From: an uncultured Ruminococcus sp.
Lineage (GTDB): Bacteria > Bacillota > Clostridia > Oscillospirales > CAG-272
Reading direction: 5' to 3'
Length of the DNA: 56,021 nucleotides
Assembly: GCA_902778145.1 (NCBI GenBank)
Contig: CACYWW010000008.1
Location: 1 to 56,021, forward strand
Positions within the stretch are counted from its first letter, which is position 1; every line of letters begins with the position of its first letter. This document shows, in pieces, positions 33,149 through 42,400 of the stretch. A program made the translations under genes and the position numbers. Under the pieces are notes generated by a model, which saw only the letters and a program-made list of their open reading frames with translations, was not told where the DNA came from and searched no databases.

Positions 33149-34371
33149 ATAAGCCCGAGATACTTTCTCCGGCGGGAACACCGGAAAAACTGCGCGCCGC
33201 GGTCAGATTCGGCGCGGATGCCGTATATCTCGCCGGAAAAAGCTTCGGGATGAGAGCCGGCGCCGGAAACTTCACGGAGGACGAGCTCGATCAGGCGATA
33301 CGGTACTGTCACGAGCGCGGCAAAAAGGTGTATATAACGCTCAACACCATGCCGCGCCCTGACGAATATGAGCGGCTGAGCCGCTATATCCCGGCGGTGG
33401 ATGAGATGAAGCCGGACGCGTATATAGTCGCAGACCCCGGCGTTATGGATCTGCTCCGTTCGCTTTGTCCCGACGCCGTGCTCCACGTGTCCACGCAGAC
33501 GAGCGTCGTGTCGGATAAGACGGCTTTGTCTTACATGAAGCACTTCGGCGCGCGCCGGATCGTGCTCGCAAGGGAGCTTTCGCTTTCCGAGATCGCGGAG
33601 ATAAGAAAAGGGATCCCAGACGAGCTTGAGCTTGAGACGTTCATCCACGGAGCGATGTGCGTTTCGTGGAGCGGCAGATGCCTTCTGTCTAACCATTTCA
33701 CCGGAAGAGACGGAAACAGAGGACAGTGCGCACAGCCCTGCCGATGGAATTACACGCTGTACGAGCTGCGCGAGGGCAAGGACGACAGCAGACGTCCCGG
33801 AATAGAACAGACGGAGGACGGCACGTTCATAATGTCGTCGCGCGATATGTGTATGATAGAGCATATTTCGGAGCTTTGCCGGGCGGGGATCACGTCGTTC
33901 AAGATCGAAGGCAGGATGAAGAGCGTATACTACGCCGCGGTCACGGCGCTTTGCTACAGACACGCGGTCGACTCGTATATAACGGATCCGTCGGGATACT
34001 CGACGGATCCCGAGCTCGTCCGCCTGCTCGAAAGCGTGACGCACAGAAAATACGATACGGGATACTATTTCAGCGACCCGTCGGTCGACGCGAAGACCGT
34101 CGACGAGCCCGGATACATAACGGAGCGCCCGTATTTCGGTATAGTCACCTCGTATGACGAAAAGACGGGATACACCCGCATAAAACAGAAAAACAAGGCG
34201 GTATCCGGAGATACCGCGAGCTTCCTGACTCCCGGCGGTGAGACCGGGACGTTCCGTCTCGCCGACATATACGGCGAGGACGGTGAAAAACTGATATCGA
34301 CACCTCATCCGGGGATGATATACGGCATTTACAGCCCGTATCCCGTGGGAGAGGGAGATATATTACATTGA
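33145..34371 (+). CDS. U32-family protein (tRNA hydroxylation TrhP / RlhA type)
   Basis: A 408-residue U32 protein. The N-terminus KPEILSPAGTPEKLRAAVRF begins the barrel, and the U32 signature ETFIHGAMCVSWSGRCLLS (about 163-181) is intact, followed by RGQCAQPCRW with the Cys pair that helps hold an Fe-S cluster. Bacterial U32 members of this length hydroxylate uridine in tRNA (TrhP) or cytidine in rRNA; older annotation calls them peptidases or collagenases. It is translationally coupled (ATGA) to the DUF4091 gene before it. A housekeeping RNA-modification gene between two lipoproteins of glycan use is curious. Confidence 0.87.
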   Translation: MNKPEILSPAGTPEKLRAAVRFGADAVYLAGKSFGMRAGAGNFTEDELDQAIRYCHERGKKVYITLNTMPRPDEYERLSRYIPAVDEMKPDAYIVADPGVMDLLRSLCPDAVLHVSTQTSVVSDKTALSYMKHFGARRIVLARELSLSEIAEIRKGIPDELELETFIHGAMCVSWSGRCLLSNHFTGRDGNRGQCAQPCRWNYTLYELREGKDDSRRPGIEQTEDGTFIMSSRDMCMIEHISELCRAGITSFKIEGRMKSVYYAAVTALCYRHAVDSYITDPSGYSTDPELVRLLESVTHRKYDTGYYFSDPSVDAKTVDEPGYITERPYFGIVTSYDEKTGYTRIKQKNKAVSGDTASFLTPGGETGTFRLADIYGEDGEKLISTPHPGMIYGIYSPYPVGEGDILH

Positions 34372-34388
34372 CGAAAGGAAACAACAAT

Positions 34389-37300
34389 ATGAAGAAACGG
34401 AGACTGCTTTCACGCGTGCTCTGTGTGCTTCTCGCGTCGCTCTTTGTATTCGCGCTCGGATGCAATACAACGCCCGAGACAACGGATGAGCCGACCGCGA
34501 CGACAGACGGTTCAACGGAGGCGCCCGGCACTGGGACCGATGAGGAAACAGACCCGCCGGAGACTGAGGAGGTCATTGAAATGGTCAAGGTATCCGATAA
34601 ACTTGAAATGCCGAGGATAACACATATTTCCTCGCTTCAGAGCATCACGGCAAATCTTAACGTGATCCTGAAGGACGGCTACGGCTCGGGGAGCCTCATG
34701 GCCGACTCGTTCTCGCAGGTAAAGGACAAGCTCATTATTTTCAAAGCCGAACGCGGATACGATTACTGCTATGTGCTCGGCAAGACTCACGATCTTGTGT
34801 CCGCCGGTACCACTGCGGAGACCGGCTTTTACCTCGATCTGTACGACATCGCTGAAATATTCGGCGGTGAGTACACGCACGACCAGTCAGACGGCGTATC
34901 GAAGACCGTCTACACGTTCGACGGACGTAAAGCCGTCTGCGAGGATAAGACCGCCGCGATAGAGATAAACGGCGAGCAGACCGAAGCCGACGTGCGTACC
35001 CAGTCCGTCATCATAGGCGACGACAGCGACTATACCGATCTTCATTTCATGAACGTCATCGACCTTGAAAGGCTTCTCGGACTCAACGTGTATTACACGG
35101 ATTCCGGACTTATCTTCTTCTCGGTCGGCGAGGCGTTCGATCCTCTGAGAGGATATTACGTCGCAAACGAAGCGGAGAAGATGTTCATGGCGGATGAGGA
35201 CAAGATCGCCCGGTATTCCGACAATATGTTCGTAAGCATACCGAACATCTTCAAGCTCTCCGATAACAACGTAACGGCGTATTCGTTCCCGGATATCGAC
35301 CTCAACGCCAACGTCGCCGCGTACGCTCTGCAGGGTGTAAAGCCGTCCGTAAAGCTCGGACCGGCGATCGTTGCGGGCCAGGGCGAAAACGACGACAACT
35401 ACACGGTCGTCCGCGTGTTTGATATATATCAGACGCTGCACACACAGTTCAACGCGTATCCCGCTTCGGTCCGCGGCGGCGTACAGGTCGCGGCGGCGGT
35501 GACAGACGGCGGCGTCAACATACTCACGGCGCCGTTCAAATCGGCTGATGTGACGGAGCTGCGCGTATTCGATGCCAACGGCTCGTTCAGATTTACGGTA
35601 AAACCGTCCGGTAAGGCTCCGTACGCAATAGCCGCGGGCGCCTTCACCGGCGGAGACGAGGTCTTCGCGGTCGCGCCTATGTACGGTGCTGCCGGCGAAA
35701 CGAAAATAGAATTCTTCAGTGCCGCGGACGGCTCGAAACAGGGCGAGGCGACAGTAAAGGCAGGATCCGATAAGCAGCTCATCATGTCACCGACGCTTAA
35801 AGCGGACGGTACAGAGGGTATCATCCTGAGCTTCGGCAGCGAGGCTTACGAATACAGAAACGAGACCGTCTCGGAGATCGGGCTTGACGGCAATACTTAT
35901 AACGGCGTCTACGCCTCCGCTTTCGGCGGATATGCCGCAACGTCCGGCGCGGACGATGAATACAAGGCTTTCTCTACGCTGACCGAGATAAAGGACGGCG
36001 CTAAGACCGTCATCAACGCCGGCGTCAAGGAGAATATCTTTGTCTCCACCAAGGCGTCAAAGAACACCGACTACATCAAAAAAGGAACGTTCTGGCATAT
36101 CAGAGTCGAGTATCCGGCGCCGATCATGGGTAAGCTCGCAAACGGCAGAACGTACGCGATAAGAAGCAGCGGTATAGATCAGTTCACGATCGGGCCGGGC
36201 GGCGACGTCAGGGGCAGATACAAGACTCAGTACAATATGTGGGAGCCCTGCTCAACGCACCGCTGGGGCAAGACCGCTCAGATGGGATATCTGATCAACT
36301 ATACGGATCCCGTTACGGGAGCGTACGCGTACGCCACGCTCACGAAAAAGGGCGAACGCAACGACTACCTCGAGCTCGGCTCGTCGTTCTATAACGCGAC
36401 GTACGCGCCGAATATCGAGGCGCTCGACAAACTCAATTTCTGGACGCGCCGCACGTACCTGAACACGCTCGCGACGCTTTACAGGGAAGCGCCCGAATAC
36501 ACGGTCGCCGTATCCCCCGTCCACGAGCACGAGATCGACTCCGGCGCGAATTCCGTCGGCGACTACAACCCGAAGATGATATCCGGATTTTCTCAGTATC
36601 TCAAGGATCTCTACGGAACTATAGAGAACGTGAACGGCAGATTCGGCACGGATTTCGCATCGTTTGAAGAGCTTGACGCGCCGAGAGGGACGAAGCGCGG
36701 AGACTGGGACAAATACTCTTCCAAGAGAAAGATCAACGATTATTTCACAGAGTGGTCTCTGTACAACAGATATATCGTATCGAGGCACGTTATCATGTCA
36801 TACCGTGAGGCGCTCCTCGCGGGCTTCCCGCCGGAGCTCATAAAGGCTCACCAGATCCCGGAGGGCGACGCTGTCGCCGGTCTGCTCGGCGAGGCTGATA
36901 CGAGACTGTCCCCGGTCGATACCGTTCTCGCCGACGGCACGGGCTACGGCGGAACGAGGTACGGCGTGTGGAACAACGACAAATACTCATTCTTCTCGCT
37001 CGCCGTCAGATCCGGTCAGCATACGATAACACTGGGCGAATACAGCGCAATGTCGACAAACGCGGAAGCGGCGTACAATCAGCTCAAATACATGTTCGAC
37101 AACGGTATCACATTCACACACGTCATGCCGTGGGCAGGAAACGTAGCGCAGGGCGACGTGATGGATAAGAACGAACAGTACGCGATAGACAAGCTCCAGA
37201 GCCTCAATGAGCCGAAGAACGCGTCATCGGGCGGTATCGGCGACGTCAGAGCGTATGTCAACGGTGAGACCGCGTACAACATCGTTGAGATCGGTTCCAA

Positions 37301-37820
37301 ACCCGAGAGTGCGGGACTTCTCAAGAGCGTCAACGCGGACGGAAGCTTTGAAGGTACCGTATATCTGCAGCCGTTCCACGCCTTCGTCGGCGTCGTCGAC
37401 ATAGCGAGCGACGTTAAAGCTACGGGCGACGGCAAGCTCAGCTATGCGCTTACCGGAAAAGTTAACGCGAAGGGCAAGGACGTTGCGGGATTCAACTACA
37501 ACGACACGGCCGAGCTCCGCATCACCGCCAAACCGACCGGCAAACGCACAGGTCACATCACCGTGAAGGTCAGCCACGAGGGATTCGATATACCCGTTGC
37601 GGAATACACCTTCAATGTAACGGGAGATGAGACTGAGTACAGATACGTATTCAAAAACCAGGTATATCTCGCCGACTGCACGGTCACGGTCGAATACGAG
37701 AGAGTCGATATCACCGACCTCGACGTTACGATGATGTATGAGATGACGGCAAGGAAATATTTCAAGGAGCTCGATCCCAAAGCCCACGAGGGCGGCGTCA
37801 GCTTCGACCTTATGTTCTGA
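34389..37820 (+). CDS. Large lipoprotein with GH42-like glycosidase domain
   Basis: A 1,143-residue lipoprotein starting at 34389, eight bases after GAAAGGA. The lipobox is FALGC and a Thr/Glu linker follows (about 27-65). The N-terminal third contains stretches (LDLYDIAEIFGGEYTHD, FMNVIDLERLLGLNVYYTD) that look like copper-amine-oxidase-type N-terminal substrate-binding domains. Residues about 560-930 form the probable catalytic barrel; SQYLKDLYGTIENVNGRFG and the DFASFEELDAPR segment after it closely recall beta-galactosidases of family GH42 and relatives, with VSPVHEHEIDSGAN a candidate acid/base region. The end is beta-sandwich. Substrate and exact family are uncertain. It closes the plus-strand run and is followed by a terminator. 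Confidence 0.68.
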   Translation: MKKRRLLSRVLCVLLASLFVFALGCNTTPETTDEPTATTDGSTEAPGTGTDEETDPPETEEVIEMVKVSDKLEMPRITHISSLQSITANLNVILKDGYGSGSLMADSFSQVKDKLIIFKAERGYDYCYVLGKTHDLVSAGTTAETGFYLDLYDIAEIFGGEYTHDQSDGVSKTVYTFDGRKAVCEDKTAAIEINGEQTEADVRTQSVIIGDDSDYTDLHFMNVIDLERLLGLNVYYTDSGLIFFSVGEAFDPLRGYYVANEAEKMFMADEDKIARYSDNMFVSIPNIFKLSDNNVTAYSFPDIDLNANVAAYALQGVKPSVKLGPAIVAGQGENDDNYTVVRVFDIYQTLHTQFNAYPASVRGGVQVAAAVTDGGVNILTAPFKSADVTELRVFDANGSFRFTVKPSGKAPYAIAAGAFTGGDEVFAVAPMYGAAGETKIEFFSAADGSKQGEATVKAGSDKQLIMSPTLKADGTEGIILSFGSEAYEYRNETVSEIGLDGNTYNGVYASAFGGYAATSGADDEYKAFSTLTEIKDGAKTVINAGVKENIFVSTKASKNTDYIKKGTFWHIRVEYPAPIMGKLANGRTYAIRSSGIDQFTIGPGGDVRGRYKTQYNMWEPCSTHRWGKTAQMGYLINYTDPVTGAYAYATLTKKGERNDYLELGSSFYNATYAPNIEALDKLNFWTRRTYLNTLATLYREAPEYTVAVSPVHEHEIDSGANSVGDYNPKMISGFSQYLKDLYGTIENVNGRFGTDFASFEELDAPRGTKRGDWDKYSSKRKINDYFTEWSLYNRYIVSRHVIMSYREALLAGFPPELIKAHQIPEGDAVAGLLGEADTRLSPVDTVLADGTGYGGTRYGVWNNDKYSFFSLAVRSGQHTITLGEYSAMSTNAEAAYNQLKYMFDNGITFTHVMPWAGNVAQGDVMDKNEQYAIDKLQSLNEPKNASSGGIGDVRAYVNGETAYNIVEIGSKPESAGLLKSVNADGSFEGTVYLQPFHAFVGVVDIASDVKATGDGKLSYALTGKVNAKGKDVAGFNYNDTAELRITAKPTGKRTGHITVKVSHEGFDIPVAEYTFNVTGDETEYRYVFKNQVYLADCTVTVEYERVDITDLDVTMMYEMTARKYFKELDPKAHEGGVSFDLMF

Positions 37821-37832
37821 CAACACTGAAAA

Positions 37833-37862
37833 GCATCCCGGAGCGATCCGGGACGCTTTTTT
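37833..37862 (+). terminator. Terminator of the GH42-like gene
   Basis: A stem of 10 positions with one mismatch (37833-37842 with 37847-37856) and a GCGA loop is followed by six T, 13 bases after the stop codon. Confidence 0.9.
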
Positions 37863-37890
37863 GGTATCGGCTTACAAAGCCGCAAAAGCG

Positions 37891-37920
37891 AAAAAAAAAC
37901 CGGATATAATCCCGGTTTTT
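37891..37920 (-). terminator. Terminator of the minus-strand peptide locus
   Basis: On the minus strand the arms AAAAACCGG (37920-37912) and CCGGTTTTT (37903-37895) close an 8-base loop and the T-run extends to 37891. It overlaps the stop codon of the 83-residue gene by two bases, so it marks the end of the operon tightly. Confidence 0.85.
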
Positions 37921-38170
37921 ATATGTGATTAATCTGCTCCTCGGTCACGGAGATAACTTTATCGCTGTTTTGAAGAAGTGATACGTCGTACTGCGTGGCG
38001 TAACAGCTCACGGCGCTCATGCTCCGCGTTATACGCCAGATTATCTCAGGCGAGGCGCCCGACGACGCTATGACCTCGTCCTGCATGGACGTGCATTCGC
38101 GCCGTGTGTATCCGTCCTTCATACATGGCAGATCGAATCTGACCGTGACGCGGCGCGTCAATGCGTTCAT
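37919..38170 (-). CDS. 83-residue protein, weakly I9 (subtilisin propeptide/inhibitor)-like
   Basis: A small protein whose ATG overlaps the PqqD-like stop by four bases (ATGA), so it is made together with it. I do not recognise it with certainty. Its pattern of an N-terminal strand RRVTVRFDLP, a helix (about 27-48), then SAVSCYATQYDVSLLQNSD and KVISVTEEQ resembles the I9 fold, in which a strand, a helix and a final 'VxxVxxE' strand cap a subtilisin active site; the propeptide of the S8 protease encoded upstream ends similarly (VPYGKINAIKNVLGVADVVL). A stand-alone I9 protein could inhibit or fold that protease. It occupies the place where lasso loci carry the B2 protease, but it lacks B2's length and Cys-His-Asp pattern. 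Confidence 0.6.
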   Translation of the reverse strand: MNALTRRVTVRFDLPCMKDGYTRRECTSMQDEVIASSGASPEIIWRITRSMSAVSCYATQYDVSLLQNSDKVISVTEEQINHI

Positions 38171-38427
38171 TCGTCGATCGCGCCGATAGAACGGAGCTTC
38201 TCGATGACTGCGTGAACGTCACGTTTTATAACGTCCTCCGGCGCGTCGTACTCTGCGAAAAGCGCCGCCGCGATCTCCTCCTCCGTTGTCTCGTGTTTGA
38301 GCTGCTCTATTATAAAACCGGCAGTCTGATTGCTGCGGAGCATTCCCGTAAAGCTCGATTTTCCCGTAGCGACGGTTATATGCTCATTTTCTGTTGAATG
38401 TGTTACGAATTCTCGGTTAAGTTTCAT
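38167..38427 (-). CDS. PqqD-like RiPP recognition protein
   Basis: An 86-residue protein matching the PqqD family, the small winged-helix RiPP recognition element that binds leader peptides. Typical features are the N-terminal strands (REFVTHSTENEHITVATG), the hydrophobic LRSNQTAGFIIEQL helix where PqqD proteins have LNxTAxxIWxLL, and the final helix TEEEIAAALFAEYDAPEDV. It has a GGAGGACAG ribosome site and overlaps the kinase gene by four bases. In lasso peptide loci this role is called B1. Together with the 44-residue peptide encoded at 39237-39371 it suggests leader-guided modification. Confidence 0.85.
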   Translation of the reverse strand: MKLNREFVTHSTENEHITVATGKSSFTGMLRSNQTAGFIIEQLKHETTEEEIAAALFAEYDAPEDVIKRDVHAVIEKLRSIGAIDE

Positions 38428-39161
38428 GATCTGTCCTCCAACGCTTCATATGCTGTGTCCGCAGCTTCCGGCTGCATATTGCAGTAAAGTCTGTACAGCT
38501 TTGCCGTACTTGCAAGCTTATCTAAAAGGATGAGCGTTTTTGCGAGCATCCCCGGGTCGTCGGGTCTGTACGTCTGCTCGTACAGAGAAGGGAACGCCTC
38601 GCTCTTTTTTATATTATATACCTTGTTTATATTGCCGCGGTTCAGCAGATACACGGCTTTTACCGGAACGGTCAGGTCTGAGCCAAGCCTGTGTTTGCCG
38701 TTCCACGGTGATCCGCACGCAAACGCGCGTCCATCCCTGATCAGGATGAAGGGCTTGTCGTCGTTTATCATGACAGCCCGCTCTCCGAATTTTTTACGCC
38801 ACAGCGCGGCGTGAGTCGATTTGCCGGTACCGCTCTTTGCGGTGAATACGTACGCCTCGCCGTCTACCTCAACGGCCGATCCGTGAAAGAGGAACGCTCC
38901 GTACTTTGGGATGACCTCCGATATTTTTTTATGTACCGTCAGGATCTCAAGCTGCGCCTGGGTGAATTCCGCGGAACGTCCTTCGGATAAGGCGGCCTTG
39001 ACAGCTGACGCGCGTTCCGCCTCGATCTCGTCAAGCGTAACGGAGGCGTTTATCGCGGCCTCGTCCGCGGGACACGTATACCCTGCGCAGTAGCGCTCTA
39101 TCGTGCTGAAATTCGGTTCTATTCGGAAAGTAAGCCCCGCTGTCCTTATGTAGAATGCCAT
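38424..39161 (-). CDS. HprK-like (HPr kinase-related) peptide kinase
   Basis: A 245-residue protein related to the C-terminal kinase half of HPr kinase/phosphorylase. It shows FLFHGSAVEVDGEAYVF followed by the P-loop AKSGTGKST (about residues 108-116), then a metal-binding region INDDKPFILI (about 134-143) and SPWNGKHRLG. HPr kinase itself has an extra N-terminal domain and a Ser-HPr recognition segment that are absent. In paeninodin-type lasso clusters a kinase of this kind phosphorylates the C-terminal part of the precursor peptide. It starts 75 bases after the precursor gene with GGAGAA upstream, and the gap holds a perfect hairpin. Confidence 0.82.
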   Translation of the reverse strand: MAFYIRTAGLTFRIEPNFSTIERYCAGYTCPADEAAINASVTLDEIEAERASAVKAALSEGRSAEFTQAQLEILTVHKKISEVIPKYGAFLFHGSAVEVDGEAYVFTAKSGTGKSTHAALWRKKFGERAVMINDDKPFILIRDGRAFACGSPWNGKHRLGSDLTVPVKAVYLLNRGNINKVYNIKKSEAFPSLYEQTYRPDDPGMLAKTLILLDKLASTAKLYRLYCNMQPEAADTAYEALEDRS

Positions 39162-39190
39162 GTCATTTCTCCGGTCGTATAATAAGAATC

Positions 39191-39216
39191 GGGACGGAGC
39201 GGATTCGCTCCGTCCC
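39191..39216 (-). terminator. Perfect hairpin between precursor and kinase genes
   Basis: An 11-base-pair perfect stem (39191-39201 with 39206-39216) with a GATT loop, just after the stop of the 44-residue peptide. On the minus strand it is followed by GATTCTTATTATAC, a weak T-tract. This placement is typical of partial terminators or stability elements that raise precursor mRNA above the maturation genes in RiPP operons. Confidence 0.7.
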
Positions 39217-39236
39217 CGGTGTTTCAGGCGACGATC

Positions 39237-39371
39237 TCAGAGAACGTCTTTCTTTCCGTTGTAATCGTCAGCGGTGCTGTCATCGTCGAATATGCCGCCC
39301 GATGCAGTGGTGATCGCGTTGAGGTAGAGCTTGTATTCCTCTACCTCAGGAGTTACATAGATTTTTTTCAT
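39237..39371 (-). CDS. 44-residue candidate RiPP precursor peptide (lasso-type leader)
   Basis: A short gene with a good ribosome site (GGAGAG, six bases before the ATG). The N-terminus MKKIYVTPEVEEYKL carries the Y-x-x-P motif that PqqD/B1 proteins read in lasso leaders. Thr21-Thr22 sits at the expected junction. Cutting after Ala23 would leave a 21-residue core beginning SGGIFDDDS, with Asp at positions 6-8 where lasso rings close, and ending in DYNGKKDVL; the Asp-rich core recalls paeninodin. No signal peptide or Cys is present. The kinase and PqqD-like genes follow directly. No cyclase is encoded nearby, so whether the peptide is cyclised, only phosphorylated, or neither is open. Confidence 0.75.
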   Translation of the reverse strand: MKKIYVTPEVEEYKLYLNAITTASGGIFDDDSTADDYNGKKDVL

Positions 39372-39396
39372 ATTATCTCTCCTATTTTATCAGTCG

Positions 39397-39427
39397 GGAT
39401 CCGGAGGAGGGAACCCCCTCCGGATCC
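39397..39427. terminator. Strong hairpin between S8 protease and precursor genes
   Basis: A perfect 11-base-pair stem (39397-39407 with 39417-39427) and 9-base loop lie 24 bases after the protease stop codon. No T-run follows on the minus strand, so it may allow partial read-through into the peptide gene or act as an mRNA processing or stability element. No separate promoter is visible for the peptide gene. Confidence 0.6.
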
Positions 39428-39451
39428 TGTTCGATTATTTTATGTGCGGAC

Positions 39452-42400
39452 TTAGGGAAGTTCGACCGTGAATACGGTGTGCTCGGTCTCAATGACGGTA
39501 CCGTCAAGAGCGGTGAGCAGAGCGTATACGGTGATCTCGTTTCCGAAAGCATCAGCGTCGGCGATCAGGGACTTCTTGGATACGAAGTACAGTGAATCCT
39601 CGCTGAAGAGCTCCTTGGGATCGTCAAATCCTTCCAGACCGATCTCGGCGTCCTCGGACATCGCTTTGTAGAAATTCTTGACCGTGTAGCTCTTTACCGT
39701 GTTCTCGTATTCGACCTTGAACAGGATGGAGCTGTAGTTCGCGCTGTCGGCGGAGGTGATGAAACGAGCCTTGAAGCTTGTCGCGCCTTCCTCGATATTG
39801 CCGATCTGAGCGATCATCTTGAACGTATCCTTGTGTACGTACTTGGCGTACGCTTCCTCGCCTTCATCGGGCTGAGCCGTGAAAGGCTCGGTGAAGTCCG
39901 CGTCGTGGTACCAGCCGACGAATACGTAGTTCATTTCGACCGTGAATTCTACCGTGCCGCCTTCGAATTCGGTGCCGTCGCAGGTCGTGAATATCGTCTT
40001 GACCGTTACGGCGTTGTTGAATATCTCAGCGGGCAGAGCCATCTTCTTCGATACGAAGTAGACGGAATCGTCGGAGAATACCTTGGGATCTTCTATCGCT
40101 TCGAGTCCGAGGGACTCGGAAAGCTCGCGGTAGTAGTTCTTTACGGTGTATTCCTTCGTAAAGTCGCCGGACGTTACGATGAACTTGACCGACTGGTAGT
40201 TCGCGCTGTCGGCAGAGGTGTAAACACGGACCTTTGCGTCGGTGTCACCGGGTGCCGGCTCGACGATCTGAACTCTCAGATCGAACGTTTCGGGAGCTAC
40301 GAGCTTCGCGTACTTGACGTCGTCTTCGGCGGGCGTTGCGGTATAAGGATCGGTGAACGCGATGTTCTTGTACCAGCCTGCGAATACGCCGGTTACCTCG
40401 ATGGTATCGGTGTATACGTCGCCGTTGAACTCGGCGGTAGCGGTGTAGACGTTGACGAGTCCGTTGTCGGTCTCGAAGAGCTCGAGCTCGACCGCGGCGT
40501 CGATCGTCTCGACGTGCTCCGCGTTGTTCGCACATTCGAACGTTACTGTTGCGGACGCCTTGTCGTCAGCCCATTCCCATTCGGGCTCGCCGTAGTCGTG
40601 ACCCGTTGCTTCGAGTACGACTTCGACAACGTCCGTGTAGGTCTCGCCGTTGAATTCGACGGTCGCCGTGTAGGTGATCAGACCGTCGATCTCGCAATCG
40701 GGTTCGATCTCCTCGACCTCAACAGTCGCGTCAACGGTCTTCGTCACTCCGTCGGAGCGGGTGAAGGTCGCGTACGCTGCGGTGTTGTCTTCGTTCCAGG
40801 TCCATACGGGCTCGGAATAATCTTCGGGTATCGGATCAACGGGGTAACCGCCGAGGAATACCTTCGTTTCGGTCGCGGGATGCTCGTTGTTGACCTCTTC
40901 GTCGGTTATGAGGACTATGCCTTCGGAACCGTATGCGAACCAGAGATCGATTACGAGGACTTCGTCCTCTTCGCCGACCGTTCCGTCGGACTCCGCAGGA
41001 TCGGTTTCCTCACCGGTGATCTCGTCTATATCGAACGTATAGGCTATAACGAGCTTGCCGGTGCTTTCCTTTACGGATACGTGATCAGCGTAGGTGTTGT
41101 ATTCATTGAGCTGCGCCTTCGCGGGATCATAGTCAACGACTATAAGACCGTTGGTGGTGTTCGCGGGAACTTCAACGCCTATGTATACGTCAGTCTTTAC
41201 GGACTGGAGCTCTCCCGTGGGATCGAGATCCTTGATGGAGTTGAGCGAACCGCCGGACTTCTTATTGAAGTCTATCTTTGCGATACGCTCGGTCGACATC
41301 GGCCCTTCGATCACAGCCGCGGGATGCTCGACCGTTTCAAATCCCGTCGCCGGGTTGATGCCGAGCTCGAACAGACCGGCTACCGGCCATACGTTATCGG
41401 CAAATTTACCGACGCTGTAAATTGAACCGTCGTTGTAGATGTCGTTGACCATGATGATCTCGACGAGATTGTCGGCACCGTTGTAACGGCTCCAGAACAG
41501 GCTTGCGCCGTCATAGTACAGCGACTGGAAGTACGGAGTATCTACGGTATCGCCGATCTGTCCTATTGTCGAAGGACGGAAGTTCGCATAGCTGCCGTTG
41601 TAAGGCATTAAACCCATTCTGTACAGCGTACCGCTTACATCGATCAGCCAGACGTAGTCTACATTTGCTCTGTAAGTACTGTTGTAATCAGATCCTTCAT
41701 AGGCGATACCTACGAGGTAGTTGCCGCTGGTGTAGTTGTTGAGATTGAACACACCGTCATAGTCTCCGGTATCCTTGTTGACTATAACAACGTAAGGACC
41801 GTAGACCGCGAGGAGGTGGTTGTCACCGAGGGACGGAGCGGAGGTGATATCCATGTATCCGATCTCGCTCGAGCCGCCTATCAGCTCGGCTTCAAACGTC
41901 TCGGGATCAACGGTGTAGAGATCGGAGACCCAGTCGTTGGAATCGAACGTCGCGGCGTAAAGCGTGCCGTTCTGGTCGTATGCCGTGCCGGTGAGCTGGA
42001 GTCTCATGCTCGCTTCGTGGAGCTTTTCGTACTCGGGTATCGATTTGAGGTTGAAATCGGTGAACCAGACTTCGCCGTTTTCATCCCAGATTATACCGTT
42101 GAGCTCTTTGTCTATGAATTTTACGGTGATGAGTATCTCGGCGTAAGCTTCGGGATCGTATTCGGAGGTCGCGCGCACGACAGCGAAACCGTCTGAACCG
42201 GTGACCACGGTCACGAGACCGTTATCGTCGACCGTTACGACCTCGGCTTCCTCGAACGTCGCGGCGTCTGCCTGTTCCTCAACGGTCCAGACAACGTCGT
42301 CGTATTCGAAGCCCCACGGAAGGACCGTGGCGGTGAGCTGAAGGGTGCCCGCGCCGACAATCGTTGCTTCTTCACCCTGGTCGATCTCTACGGATACCTC

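Noticed and set aside
32845..34308. A 487-codon minus-strand open frame opposite the U32 gene
   Set aside because: The plus strand has an intact U32 signature and coupled starts; the antisense product shows no domain.
37919..39371. Complete lasso peptide cluster
   Set aside because: A full cluster needs a B2 transglutaminase-like protease and an asparagine-synthetase-like cyclase. Neither is encoded within the window, so only a lasso-like or minimal RiPP locus is claimed.
39833..41425. A 530-codon plus-strand open frame inside the protease gene
   Set aside because: It arises from codon bias of the antisense strand; the protease frame is continuous with clear domains.
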